Shown here: positions 31,661-40,000 of the stretch, piece after piece | How positions within the stretch are numbered: position 1 is the stretch's first letter | Layout of the letters: each line of letters begins with the position of its first letter | Assembly (NCBI GenBank): GCA_000955795.1 | Contig: JYOB01000009.1 | Span: 124,001 to 188,000, forward strand | Reading direction: 5' to 3' | Length of the DNA stretch: 64,000 nt | Source of the DNA: Burkholderiaceae bacterium 26 | Lineage (GTDB): Bacteria > Pseudomonadota > Gammaproteobacteria > Burkholderiales > Burkholderiaceae | Translations under genes and position numbers: made by a program | The notes under the pieces: generated by a model | The model's database searches: none | What the model was told of the DNA's origin: nothing | Seen by the model: only the letters and a program-made list of their open reading frames with translations

Positions 31661-32887
31661 CTAGGCGACCAACCAGAACACCGCCCAGCAGGACAAAAGC
31701 ATGGTCAGCAGACCTGCGGTGACCCTGCTGGCAAAGGCACGCCCCCCGCTGATGGCCACGACAACCTTCGAGAACGTGTTGGCCGTCAGCGCGAGCATCA
31801 CCAGCGTGCCTGCCGTAGATACCTGCAGCGTATGACCAGCAACCTGCGTTGCAATGGATGCAGTCGCGGCGTGCACATCGGCAAATGAGCCAAACACGGT
31901 GACAGCCACCACCGCTGCTGTCCCGAACCATGTGCGCGCGGCGGCGGCGGCAAGCAGCAAGGCAGCCGTCCACAGGGCAAAACCAATTGCGACACGCCAG
32001 TTGATGGATGACGCTGAACTCTCCGGCGCCTCCTGAAGTGGCTCGCTGCCACGCCACACCCACAGAGCGGACCATGCCACGGTCGCAATCATGCCGACCG
32101 CCAGCGGAGCCCCCAGCACGCGCAGAAAGTCGATGTTGATGGCGGCAATCAGCAGCAGCATCTGCACCAGCGTAGCGACGTTGGACAGCAGCGCCGCGGC
32201 AACCGCACCGTCAATGGGACGATGGTCCTTGCGGACGCGCGCTGCCATCGCTGTGATCGTCGCCACACTCGATGCAAACCCGCTGAACAGGCCTGCCAGT
32301 GGCAATCCGATGCGCTCTCCAAACCATCGCGCCGCAAAATGGCCCGTGTTGCCGGTCAGCATGACAAGCAGCACAACCAGCCACAGCGTATGCGGGTTCC
32401 AGGCGTTCAGCGGCCCTATGTTCCGGTCGGGAACCGCGGGCCAGACCAGCAATGCCGCGACGGCAAGGATCAGCAGATCGGCGAGCTCGCGCTGGGTGAT
32501 GACCGTGCGGGCGAACCGATGCAAACCCGCTTTGGCATAGAGCAGGGCGAGAAGTGCCGTACCGAGGCCAGCCGTCATTTCGGGCTCGCTCACGGCATAG
32601 GCGCCTAACAGCGTGGTGGCCAGCAATGCGAGTTCCGTCGTCACGCCGGGATCGACATTGGCCGAATGGTGATAACCCAGCGCCGCCAACACCGCGACCG
32701 CCAGCAACACGGTAGGCACGGCAAGCGGTATCGGCAGGCTTGCCGCAATGGCACCAGCCAGCGCCCCGATCGCAAACGTTCGCATGCCAGCCGGCAGTTC
32801 TGCGCTGCCGGTGTGACTACGCTCGCGCTCAAGGCCGATCGCCAGGCCCACGCCCAGGGCAACCGAAAAGGACAGCAGTGAAGTCAT
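31661..32887 (-). CDS. MgtC-like / DUF4010 multi-pass membrane protein
   Basis: A 408-residue integral membrane protein with about 12 hydrophobic segments. The N-terminal third is MgtC/SapB-like (LGVGLAIGLERERSHTGSAELPAGMRTFAIGALAGAIAA; the GLERER and R-T-x-A motifs are conserved). The C-terminal two-thirds is DUF4010 (GLPLAGLFSGFASSVATITAMAARVR and LALTANTFSKVVVAISGG). Transported substrate is unknown; MgtC relatives affect Mg2+ homeostasis and F-ATPase, which would tie in with the MgtA-type pump at 16725. An FNR-like box with AATACT at the usual spacing lies 77 bp upstream. Confidence 0.85.
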   Translation of the reverse strand: MTSLLSFSVALGVGLAIGLERERSHTGSAELPAGMRTFAIGALAGAIAASLPIPLAVPTVLLAVAVLAALGYHHSANVDPGVTTELALLATTLLGAYAVSEPEMTAGLGTALLALLYAKAGLHRFARTVITQRELADLLILAVAALLVWPAVPDRNIGPLNAWNPHTLWLVVLLVMLTGNTGHFAARWFGERIGLPLAGLFSGFASSVATITAMAARVRKDHRPIDGAVAAALLSNVATLVQMLLLIAAINIDFLRVLGAPLAVGMIATVAWSALWVWRGSEPLQEAPESSASSINWRVAIGFALWTAALLLAAAAARTWFGTAAVVAVTVFGSFADVHAATASIATQVAGHTLQVSTAGTLVMLALTANTFSKVVVAISGGRAFASRVTAGLLTMLLSCWAVFWLVA

Positions 32888-32923
32888 TCAGTGGAGCCGG
32901 ATGGCCGTTGCATTCACCCATTC

Positions 32924-32964
32924 AGTATTGTGCGCGGCAACGGCTTCCGATTGATCTGGCGCAG
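32924..32964 (-). promoter_or_regulatory. FNR-like box and -10 between the DUF4010 and alcohol dehydrogenase genes
   Basis: TTGATCTGGCGCAG at 32951-32964. Leftward, 21 nt later, AATACT (32929-32924). Rightward the best hexamer near the expected place is CATCGT (32985-32990, 20-nt gap), so it may also serve the dehydrogenase starting at 33039. Confidence 0.5.
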
Positions 32965-33038
32965 TCGATGGTCGACTGCCGGGACATCGTTTTTCAGGGC
33001 TGATCCATACTGACCAGACACGCCATACGGAGACAGCG

Positions 33039-34049
33039 ATGTCTGAATCGATGCGGGCCATGGTGATGGAAGGCGCCGGTAAGCCATTGATTTGGCGTGA
33101 AGTGCCCACGCCCAAGCCTGGGCCGGGCGAGGTCCGGATCGCGGTGTCCGCTTGTGGTGTCTGCCGTACCGACCTCCATATCGTGGACGGCGAACTGACC
33201 GCGCCGAAACCCGCCCTCATTCCTGGGCACGAAATCGTCGGCATCGTCGAGTCGTGCGGTGAAGGCGTGACGACGCCCGCCCCGGGCGAGCGCGTGGGCG
33301 TGCCATGGCTTGGCTGGACATGCGGCGTCTGCCCGTACTGCCTGCACGGCCGCGAAAACCTGTGCGACCACCCTGCCTTTACCGGATACACGCGCGACGG
33401 CGGGTATGCGCAATATGTCGTCTGCGACGCGCGATACTGCCTGCCGATTCCGGCGCGGTACGACGATGCCCACGCGGCGCCCCTGCTCTGTGCCGGCCTG
33501 ATCGGCTACCGCACGCTGCGCATGGCCGGCGACGCGCGCCGGATCGGCATCTACGGCTTTGGTGCTGCGGCCCACCTCATCACGCAAATTGCCGTGGCAG
33601 AGCAGCGCGAAGTCTTTGCCTTCACCCGGGCCGGCGACACTGCGGCTCAGCAACTTGCGCTGGACACCGGCGCCAAGTGGGCAGGCGCCAGCGACGCCGC
33701 CGCCCCCCTGCCACTCGACGCCGCGCTGATCTTCGCGCCCATCGGCGCGCTCGTGCCGCAGGCGCTGCAGGCCGTGGTCAAGGGCGGCTCGGTGGTCTGC
33801 GGTGGCATTCACATGAGCGACATCCCCACGTTTCCGTACCGGTTGCTATGGGAAGAACGCAAGCTGGTCTCGGTGGCGAACCTGACGCGGGCGGATGGGC
33901 TCGCGCTCATGCGCATCGCAGCGGAAGTCCCCTTGCAGGTTCACGTCACGCCCTACCGCCTGCAAGACGCCAACACCGCCTTGGAAGACCTCCGCGCCGG
34001 GCGGGTGGCCGGCGCAGCCGTCCTGCAGGTGTCTTCGGAAAACATTTGA
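33039..34049 (+). CDS. zinc-dependent alcohol dehydrogenase
   Basis: A 336-residue medium-chain dehydrogenase. Catalytic-zinc residues are in SACGVCRTDLH and GHEIVG. The structural-zinc lobe is CGVCPYCLHGRENLC (C-x2-C-x2-C-x7-C). The nucleotide domain has IGIYGFGAAAHLITQIA in place of the usual GxGxxG (GFGAAA), followed by VFAFTR, so cofactor preference is unclear. It is close to a family often annotated as AdhP-like or alcohol-dehydrogenase in low-oxygen clusters. It could re-oxidise NADH by reducing aldehydes when respiration is limited. Followed 81 bp later by a universal stress protein with its own FNR-like promoter. Compare the deleted relative at 12177. Confidence 0.92.
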   Translation: MSESMRAMVMEGAGKPLIWREVPTPKPGPGEVRIAVSACGVCRTDLHIVDGELTAPKPALIPGHEIVGIVESCGEGVTTPAPGERVGVPWLGWTCGVCPYCLHGRENLCDHPAFTGYTRDGGYAQYVVCDARYCLPIPARYDDAHAAPLLCAGLIGYRTLRMAGDARRIGIYGFGAAAHLITQIAVAEQREVFAFTRAGDTAAQQLALDTGAKWAGASDAAAPLPLDAALIFAPIGALVPQALQAVVKGGSVVCGGIHMSDIPTFPYRLLWEERKLVSVANLTRADGLALMRIAAEVPLQVHVTPYRLQDANTALEDLRAGRVAGAAVLQVSSENI

Positions 34050-34086
34050 CGCGTATCAACAGCCCAGGCGCCACGCTGTCTACGCT
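34046..34086 (+). promoter_or_regulatory. FNR-like box and -10 upstream of the third stress protein
   Basis: TTGACGCGTATCAA at 34046-34059 (one mismatch from consensus), 21 nt, then TACGCT at 34081-34086; start codon at 34131. The box overlaps the TGA of the dehydrogenase. Confidence 0.65.
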
Positions 34087-34130
34087 GGATGACATGCGGT
34101 GCCCTACTGCGCAACGCCTTGGAGACCACC

Positions 34131-34586
34131 ATGTATCAGCGAATCCTGCTCGCCATCGACGGCAGCCACGCGTCCTATCTCGCGCTGCACCAGGCTATTG
34201 TGGTCAGCAAGGCGACGGGCGCAGAAGTCGAAGCCCTATTCGTTGCCGATAGCAGCGACATCACCTTCGACATGGTTGGAGTTGACTCGATTGCCTACTC
34301 CAACCAAGTGGTCGGCTACGGCCGTGACACCCTTGCCGAGGTATCGAAGAAGCTGGACGCTGCGGGCGTCAAGCATTCGACCAAATTGCTCGAAAACTCC
34401 ATTGCGCCGGGGCAAATTTCCGCAACGATTGTCGGGGAAGCCAACGAGACCGGAGCCGATCTGATCGTGCTCGGCACGCATGGCCGGCGCGGGCTCAAGC
34501 ATCTGGTGCTCGGCAGCGTGGCCGAGGGCGTGGTGCGCAAGACCAACAAGCCGGTATTGATGGTGCGTAGCGAGGTCGACGAATAA
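34131..34586 (+). CDS. universal stress protein (ATP-binding UspA type)
   Basis: A 151-residue single UspA domain; ATG 34131 follows GGAG. It begins MYQRILLAIDGSHASYLALHQAI and has a complete ATP loop GTHGRRGLKHLVLGSVAEGVVRKTNKPVLMVR. It is the second ATP-binding Usp in the island; with the protein at 30356 it shares the GTHGRRG..(R/H)L.LGSVAE.VVR core. Likely role is survival during oxygen or energy limitation. Monocistronic; a GC-rich hairpin lies 26 bp after the stop. Confidence 0.95.
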   Translation: MYQRILLAIDGSHASYLALHQAIVVSKATGAEVEALFVADSSDITFDMVGVDSIAYSNQVVGYGRDTLAEVSKKLDAAGVKHSTKLLENSIAPGQISATIVGEANETGADLIVLGTHGRRGLKHLVLGSVAEGVVRKTNKPVLMVRSEVDE

Positions 34587-34910
34587 GAGGTCGGGGGTAG
34601 GCGCAGCCTGACGCCGCCCGCCCGAAGCCTGGGCGGGCGGCGAAGTCTGCCTGAAAGCCATATGGCATTGCCGAGCGACCAGATTTCTGAGGCCACCGCG
34701 CCATGCGTGTGAGCCTGCCGCGCAGCGGATTGTGTATTCGAGCGCACTCGACTCCTCCCGCAATGCAGCTGCCCAAACCTGCCCTGCGTCAATTTGACCA
34801 AGGCGCGAATGTCACTTTCGGTTTCAAGCCGGAGCCAAATCTCCATCCCAATGGTCGATGCATCGGCTTGGGGCAATTGCCCCGAGCCTGCCTACCCATA
34901 CTGCTCGACC
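34587..34910. other. gene-free stretch between usp and mscS
   Basis: 324 bp with no convincing gene. It contains the hairpin at 34613-34641; I see no FNR-like box and no clear promoter for the mscS-type gene at 34911. Open frames crossing it have no ribosome binding site or family likeness. Confidence 0.6.
34613..34641 (+). terminator. GC-rich hairpin after usp
   Basis: GCCGCCCGCCC (34613-34623) pairs exactly with GGGCGGGCGGC (34631-34641) around a 7-nt loop. No T-run follows, so termination would be inefficient or Rho-assisted. Confidence 0.5.
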
Positions 34911-35816
34911 ATGGAAAACTTTCTCTCGCACCTTCATCCCGAACGCCTGAACTTCCTCTGGGACGCCTTCAGCCGCCTGGCCGTCAGCCTGTGCGCGGCG
35001 ATGCTCATCCTGTTTCTCGGCTGGTGGATCTCCAAACGCATCGGCCGGTGGCTCAACCGGCTGACGAGCGGCCAGACGCGCATTGACGCCACACTCACGC
35101 CGATCCTGTGCGACATCGCCGTCTGGGGCATCCGCATTCTTGCCATCGTTGGGGCACTGTCCCGGCTGGGCATTGAAACGGCCAGCATCATTGCCGTATT
35201 GGGAGCGGCCGGCCTAGCCATCGGGCTCGCGCTGCAGGGCACGCTGCAGAACATTGCGGCGGGCATCATGCTGCTCGCGCTACGGCCGTTCCGGGTGGGC
35301 GACTACATCGATGGGGGCGGCGGCGAAGTTGCCGGCACCGTGGAAGAAGTCAGCCTGTTCATGACCCGCCTGACCAAGCCTGACGGTATTTGCGAATATG
35401 TACCGAACAGCGCGTTGTGGAGCCATTCCGTGCGCAACTACACGCGCAATCCGACCCGCCGGCTGGACCTGGAGATCGAGGTCTCGCTGCAAGACGACAT
35501 CCCGCGTGCCCTTGAGGCGCTCAAAACGCTGGCCGCCAACCAGCCGATGGTGCTGTCCGACCCGGCACCGTTGGCCATGGTGATGCGTTTTGACGACAGT
35601 ATTGCGGTGCTGAATCTGCGCGTCTGGGCCAGGACCGAGCACTTCTGGGACATGCGTTGGACGCTCGCCCAGCAAGTCCGCGCCACCCTCGCAGAGGCCC
35701 GATGCGCCGTGCCCATGCGGATTCGCGAGCTGCATATCGTGCGAGACGCCGCCCCAAAAACAGAGGACGAACGTGCCCGCCAAGGCCGTAAAACCGCGCA
35801 GACCCTGGCCGGATGA
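34911..35816 (+). CDS. small-conductance mechanosensitive channel (MscS family)
   Basis: A 301-residue protein; ATG 34911 gives the standard MscS size, whereas earlier in-frame codons encode polar unconserved sequence. Three membrane helices: LAVSLCAAMLILFLGWWI, ILCDIAVWGIRILAIVGAL, and pore helix TASIIAVLGAAGLAIGLALQGTLQNIAAGIMLLALRPFRVGDYI, where the Ala/Gly packing and LQGTLQNIAAG are the MscS signature. The beta and alpha/beta vestibule domains follow (GTVEEVSLFMTRL, VPNSALWSHSVRNYTRNPTRR). It opens on membrane tension to release solutes during osmotic downshock. Monocistronic; 77 bp before the amidotransferase gene. Confidence 0.93.
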   Translation: MENFLSHLHPERLNFLWDAFSRLAVSLCAAMLILFLGWWISKRIGRWLNRLTSGQTRIDATLTPILCDIAVWGIRILAIVGALSRLGIETASIIAVLGAAGLAIGLALQGTLQNIAAGIMLLALRPFRVGDYIDGGGGEVAGTVEEVSLFMTRLTKPDGICEYVPNSALWSHSVRNYTRNPTRRLDLEIEVSLQDDIPRALEALKTLAANQPMVLSDPAPLAMVMRFDDSIAVLNLRVWARTEHFWDMRWTLAQQVRATLAEARCAVPMRIRELHIVRDAAPKTEDERARQGRKTAQTLAG

Positions 35817-35893
35817 GGGTCGGGATTTTCTTGTGCATTCGCAAACGCATTGCATAGACTCACCTTTCAAGGCATCTCTATAGGCAATGCATC

Positions 35894-36787
35894 ATGTGTC
35901 GCTGGCTGGCGTATTCAGGCAATCCCATTCAGATGGAGACAGTGCTGTTCCGGCCGCGGCACTCGTTGATCGACCAGAGTCTGCGCTCCCGCCTCGGCGG
36001 CGAGACGACCACCAACGGCGACGGTTTCGGCATCGGGTGGTACGGCCGCTACTCTGAAGTGCCCTTCCGATATCGTTGCCTGCACCCCGCGTGGAACGAC
36101 ACCAACCTGCGTGAAGCCGCCCGCGCCATCCGCTCGTCCATGTTCATCGCCCACGTGCGTGCGGCCACGGACACCCCCGCCCAGGAGACGAACTGCCATC
36201 CGTTCCGCTACGGCCGGTGGCTTTTTGCGCACAACGGGCTGATCCGCGAATACCCGCTGCTCCGCCGCGCCCTGATGATGGAAGTGGCGCCCGAGCTGTT
36301 TCGCTGGATCGAGGGTTCGACCGATTCCGAGATCATGTTTTTCCTGGCGCTCTCGTTCGGTCTGGACCGAGACCCACGCGGCGCCCTGGAACAGATGGTC
36401 GGGCTGATTGAAGACATCGGTCGCCGCCACGGCGTCGAATACCCATTGAACATGACGGTCTGTGCAACGGACGGCGTCCAGATCGTGGCCGCGCGCTACT
36501 CCAGCGAGGGCGAATCACGCTCCCTTTTTCACAGCACATCTTTCAAGCACCTGCACCAGCTTTATCCTGACAGCGCCGCAATTGAAGACGCAGGGGACGG
36601 CGCGTTTCTTGTGCTGTCCGAGCCGCTTGTCGACCTGCCTGGCGCTTGGGCGGAGATCCCCGAAGAGACCGTCGTCATCGTCAAGGGCGGTGTGGTCGAG
36701 CACCACCGTTTTGTGCCGCGCAAACCCGGCCCCACGGGTTTTGACCTCCCCGCCAACCAAGCCACTTACGGACGCGAGGCAGGCTGA
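35894..36787 (+). CDS. class II glutamine amidotransferase domain protein (YafJ-like)
   Basis: A 297-residue Ntn-hydrolase. Met-Cys start (MCRWLAYSGNP): Cys2 becomes the N-terminal nucleophile. Glutamine-site motifs: NGDGFGIGWY, FIAHVRAATDTPAQETNCHPF and WLFAHNGLI, then SEIMF. It is the length of E. coli YafJ, with no synthase domain, so the amidated acceptor is unknown. It may act as a glutaminase for a partner, or as a gamma-glutamyl hydrolase. A good terminator follows at 36800. Confidence 0.9.
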   Translation: MCRWLAYSGNPIQMETVLFRPRHSLIDQSLRSRLGGETTTNGDGFGIGWYGRYSEVPFRYRCLHPAWNDTNLREAARAIRSSMFIAHVRAATDTPAQETNCHPFRYGRWLFAHNGLIREYPLLRRALMMEVAPELFRWIEGSTDSEIMFFLALSFGLDRDPRGALEQMVGLIEDIGRRHGVEYPLNMTVCATDGVQIVAARYSSEGESRSLFHSTSFKHLHQLYPDSAAIEDAGDGAFLVLSEPLVDLPGAWAEIPEETVVIVKGGVVEHHRFVPRKPGPTGFDLPANQATYGREAG

Positions 36788-36799
36788 TCGCGCTCCCGC

Positions 36800-36833
36800 C
36801 GGGGTGGTACCAGCATCACCCCGTTCTTTTTTT
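36800..36833 (+). terminator. rho-independent terminator after the amidotransferase gene
   Basis: CGGGGTG (36800-36806) pairs with CACCCCG (36817-36823) and is followed by TTCTTTTTTT. Confidence 0.8.
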
Positions 36834-36848
36834 CCCCTCCGCTGAAAC

Positions 36849-36872
36849 CTCCTGACAAAACGCTGTCAGGAG
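36849..36872. repeat. perfect 9-bp inverted repeat upstream of uvrA
   Basis: CTCCTGACA / TGTCAGGAG around AAACGC, between the terminator and the uvrA-like gene. It contains the CCTGACA/TGTCAGG words also found in the 26044 palindrome, in the opposite order. It could be a second hairpin or an operator; it does not match the SOS box. Confidence 0.45.
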
Positions 36873-37030
36873 CCCTGCGTTACGCTCGCGCTCGCGACAT
36901 GTTTCGTAGGCGAACCGGATCTTCATAATCCGCTACAGTTTACGGCTCGAATTCTGATTGCTGGCGCGGCTGCCAATGGTTCACCCGCGCCGGTATTCCC
37001 CTTACCTCCAAGCTCCAAGGAACGCCCTCC

Positions 37031-40000
37031 ATGTCCTCCGGTGTCATTCGCCTGCGCGGAGCCCGTCAGCACAATCTCAAAAACCTCGATCTGGACCTGC
37101 GCACGGGCGAAATGACCGTCGTGACCGGCCCGTCGGGGTCCGGCAAGTCCAGCCTCGTTTTCGACACGCTCTACGCCGAAGGCCAGCGCCGCTACGTCGA
37201 GACCTTCAGCGCCTACGCGCGCCAGTTCCTGGACCGCATGGACCGGCCGCAGGTCGAGCACGTTGAAGGCGTGCCGCCCGCCATCGCCATCGACCAGACC
37301 AACCCGGTGCGCAGCTCGCGCTCGACGGTCGGCACGATGACGGAGCTGAACGATCACCTGAAGCTGCTGTTTGCGCGCGCCGCGCAACTGTTCGACCGCG
37401 ACACGGCGCTGCCGGTGCGGCACGACACGCCTGAAACCATCTACGACGAGCTGCTCTCGCGCACGCGTGAGGGCGATCCGCGCCTCGTGGTGACGTTTCC
37501 AGTGGAGCTGCCGGCCAATACGAGCCCCGAAGAGGTGACGCAATGGCTGTCGGTCAGCGGCTATACACGCGTGCAGGCCGAGCGCGTGGTCGAATCTTCC
37601 ACGGGCAAGCGCAAGCTGCTTGATGTGGTGGCCGACCGCTTCCGCCTGCAGGGCACCGAGCGCGCCCGCGCGCTTGAGGCCATCGAGTCGTCGCTCAAGC
37701 GCGGCGGCGGGCGCGTGAACGTGTACGTCTTGCCGGCCGATGAAGCTGCGCAGCCCACCATCTGGCGCTTTTCCACCGGCCTGCACTGCCCGGAAAGCGA
37801 CCTGCGCTACGCAGATCCGCAGCCCGCGCTCTTCTCGTTCAACTCAGCTTACGGCGCGTGCGATGCCTGCCGTGGTTTCGGCCGCGTAATCGGCGTCGAT
37901 CTGGGACTGGTGATTCCCGACGAGCGCAAGACCCTGCGCGACGGCGCCATCAAACCAATGCAGACCCCGGCCTGGAAGGAGTGCCAGGACGATCTGATGC
38001 GCTACGCCGCCGCAGCCGACATCCCGCGCGGCACGCCGTGGGCGGAGATGACCGAAGCCCAACGCAACTGGGTGATCAATGGCGACCCGGCCTTCAAACG
38101 TGGCGGCTGGAACAAGCAGTGGTACGGCGTGCGTCGCTTCTTCGACTACCTGGAGTCGAAGGCGTACAAGATGCACATCCGCGTGCTGCTCTCCAAGTAC
38201 CGCAGCTACACAACGTGCGAAACCTGCGGCGGTGCCCGCCTGAAAACCGAGTCGATGCAGTGGCGCCTGGGCACCAAGGAAAACGCCGACGCCGTGCTGG
38301 CGCCCGAACACCGCTTCATGCCGCGCGGCGTGGCCTGGAGCCGCGCCCAGCTCGAAGCCCTGCCTGGCCTGACCGTGCACGACCTGATGCTGCTGCCTAT
38401 CGAGCGCATCCGCCGCTTCTTTGACGAACTGACGCTGCCCTCCACGCTGCTCGACGACGCGCTCAAGCTGCTGCTGGACGAGGTGCGCACGCGCCTGGCG
38501 TATCTGTGCGACGTCGGCATCGGCTATCTGACGCTCGACCGCCAGAGCCGCACGCTCTCGGGCGGCGAAGTGCAGCGGATCAACCTGACGACGGCGCTCG
38601 GCACATCGCTCGTCAACACGCTGTTCGTGCTGGACGAACCGAGCATCGGCCTGCACCCGCGCGATCTGGATCGCATTGTCCAAGCCATGCAACGCCTGCG
38701 CGACGCGGGCAACACGCTGGTGGTGGTTGAGCACGATCCATCCGTGATGCTGGCAGCCGACCGCCTGATCGACATGGGGCCCGGCCCCGGCGAGCGCGGC
38801 GGCAACATCGTCTTTGACGGAACGCCGGCGGCCATCCGCCAGGCCGATACGCTCACCGGCGCCTATCTGTCCGGACAGCGGCGCGTGGCTGATGCAACGG
38901 ATTGGCAAGCGCGCCCCGTCAACAACGCCACGCCGCGGCTGGTGCTGGAAGGTGCGGCTGAACACAACCTGCGCGATGTCACGGTCGAGATTCCGCTGCA
39001 GCGCCTGGTGTGTGTGACCGGCGTGTCCGGCTCGGGCAAATCGACGTTGATTCAGGACGTCCTGCACCCCGCGCTGGCACGGCATTTTGGCAAGGCCACC
39101 GAATCGCCCGGTGCATTCCGTGCCCTTCGCGGTGCCGACCAGATCAGCGACGTGGTGTTCGTTGACCAATCCCCGATCGGCAAGACCGCGCGTTCCAACC
39201 CCGCCAGCTACGTTGGCGCGTTCGATGAAATCCGCAAGCTGTTCGCCAAGGCGCCGATGGCACTGCAGCGCGGCTACACGGCCGGCACCTTCAGCTTCAA
39301 CTCGGGCGACGGCCGTTGCCCGACCTGCGGCGGCTCGGGCTTCGAGCACGTCGAGATGCAGTTCCTCTCCGACATCTACCTGCGCTGCCCGGATTGCGAC
39401 GGCACGCGTTATCGCGCCGAAATCCTGGAAGTGAAGATCCCGCGCGCTGGCCGGTCGCTGTCGGTGGCCGATGTGCTGGAGCTGACGGTGAGCGAAGCCG
39501 CCACCGTGTTCGCCGATGACGCCGACGTGCTGCGCGTGCTGCAACCGATCGTCGACGTGGGCCTGGAGTACGTGAAGCTCGGCCAGCCGGTGCCGACGCT
39601 CTCCGGCGGCGAGGCGCAACGCCTGAAGCTGGCCGGTTTCCTGGCCGAAGCCGCACAGGCCGCCCAGGCCGCGGCGCGCAAGCGCGTCAAGCAGGACGTG
39701 CCCGCCAACGCCGGCCGGCTATTCATGTTCGACGAGCCGACCACGGGCCTGCACTTTGACGACATCGCCAAGCTGATGCGCGCCTTCGGCAAGCTGCTCG
39801 ACGCCGGGCATTCGCTGATCGTGATCGAACACAACCTGGACGTGGTGCGTGCGGCGGATTGGATCATCGACCTCGGCCCCGAAGGCGGCGACGCCGGCGG
39901 CCTGCTGGTCTGCGCCGGCACGCCCGCGCAGGTCAAAGACTGCGCTGTATCGCACACGGGCGCCGCGCTCAAGCAATACGAAGCCAGCGTCGGCCAGCCG

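Noticed and set aside
34785-34805. FNR-like box upstream of the mscS gene
   Set aside because: TTGAC and TCAA words occur here but not as a 14-mer with a 4-nt centre.
37844-39619. 591-codon open frame antisense to the first half of uvrA
   Set aside because: Compositional shadow of a high-GC gene with no recognisable domain.
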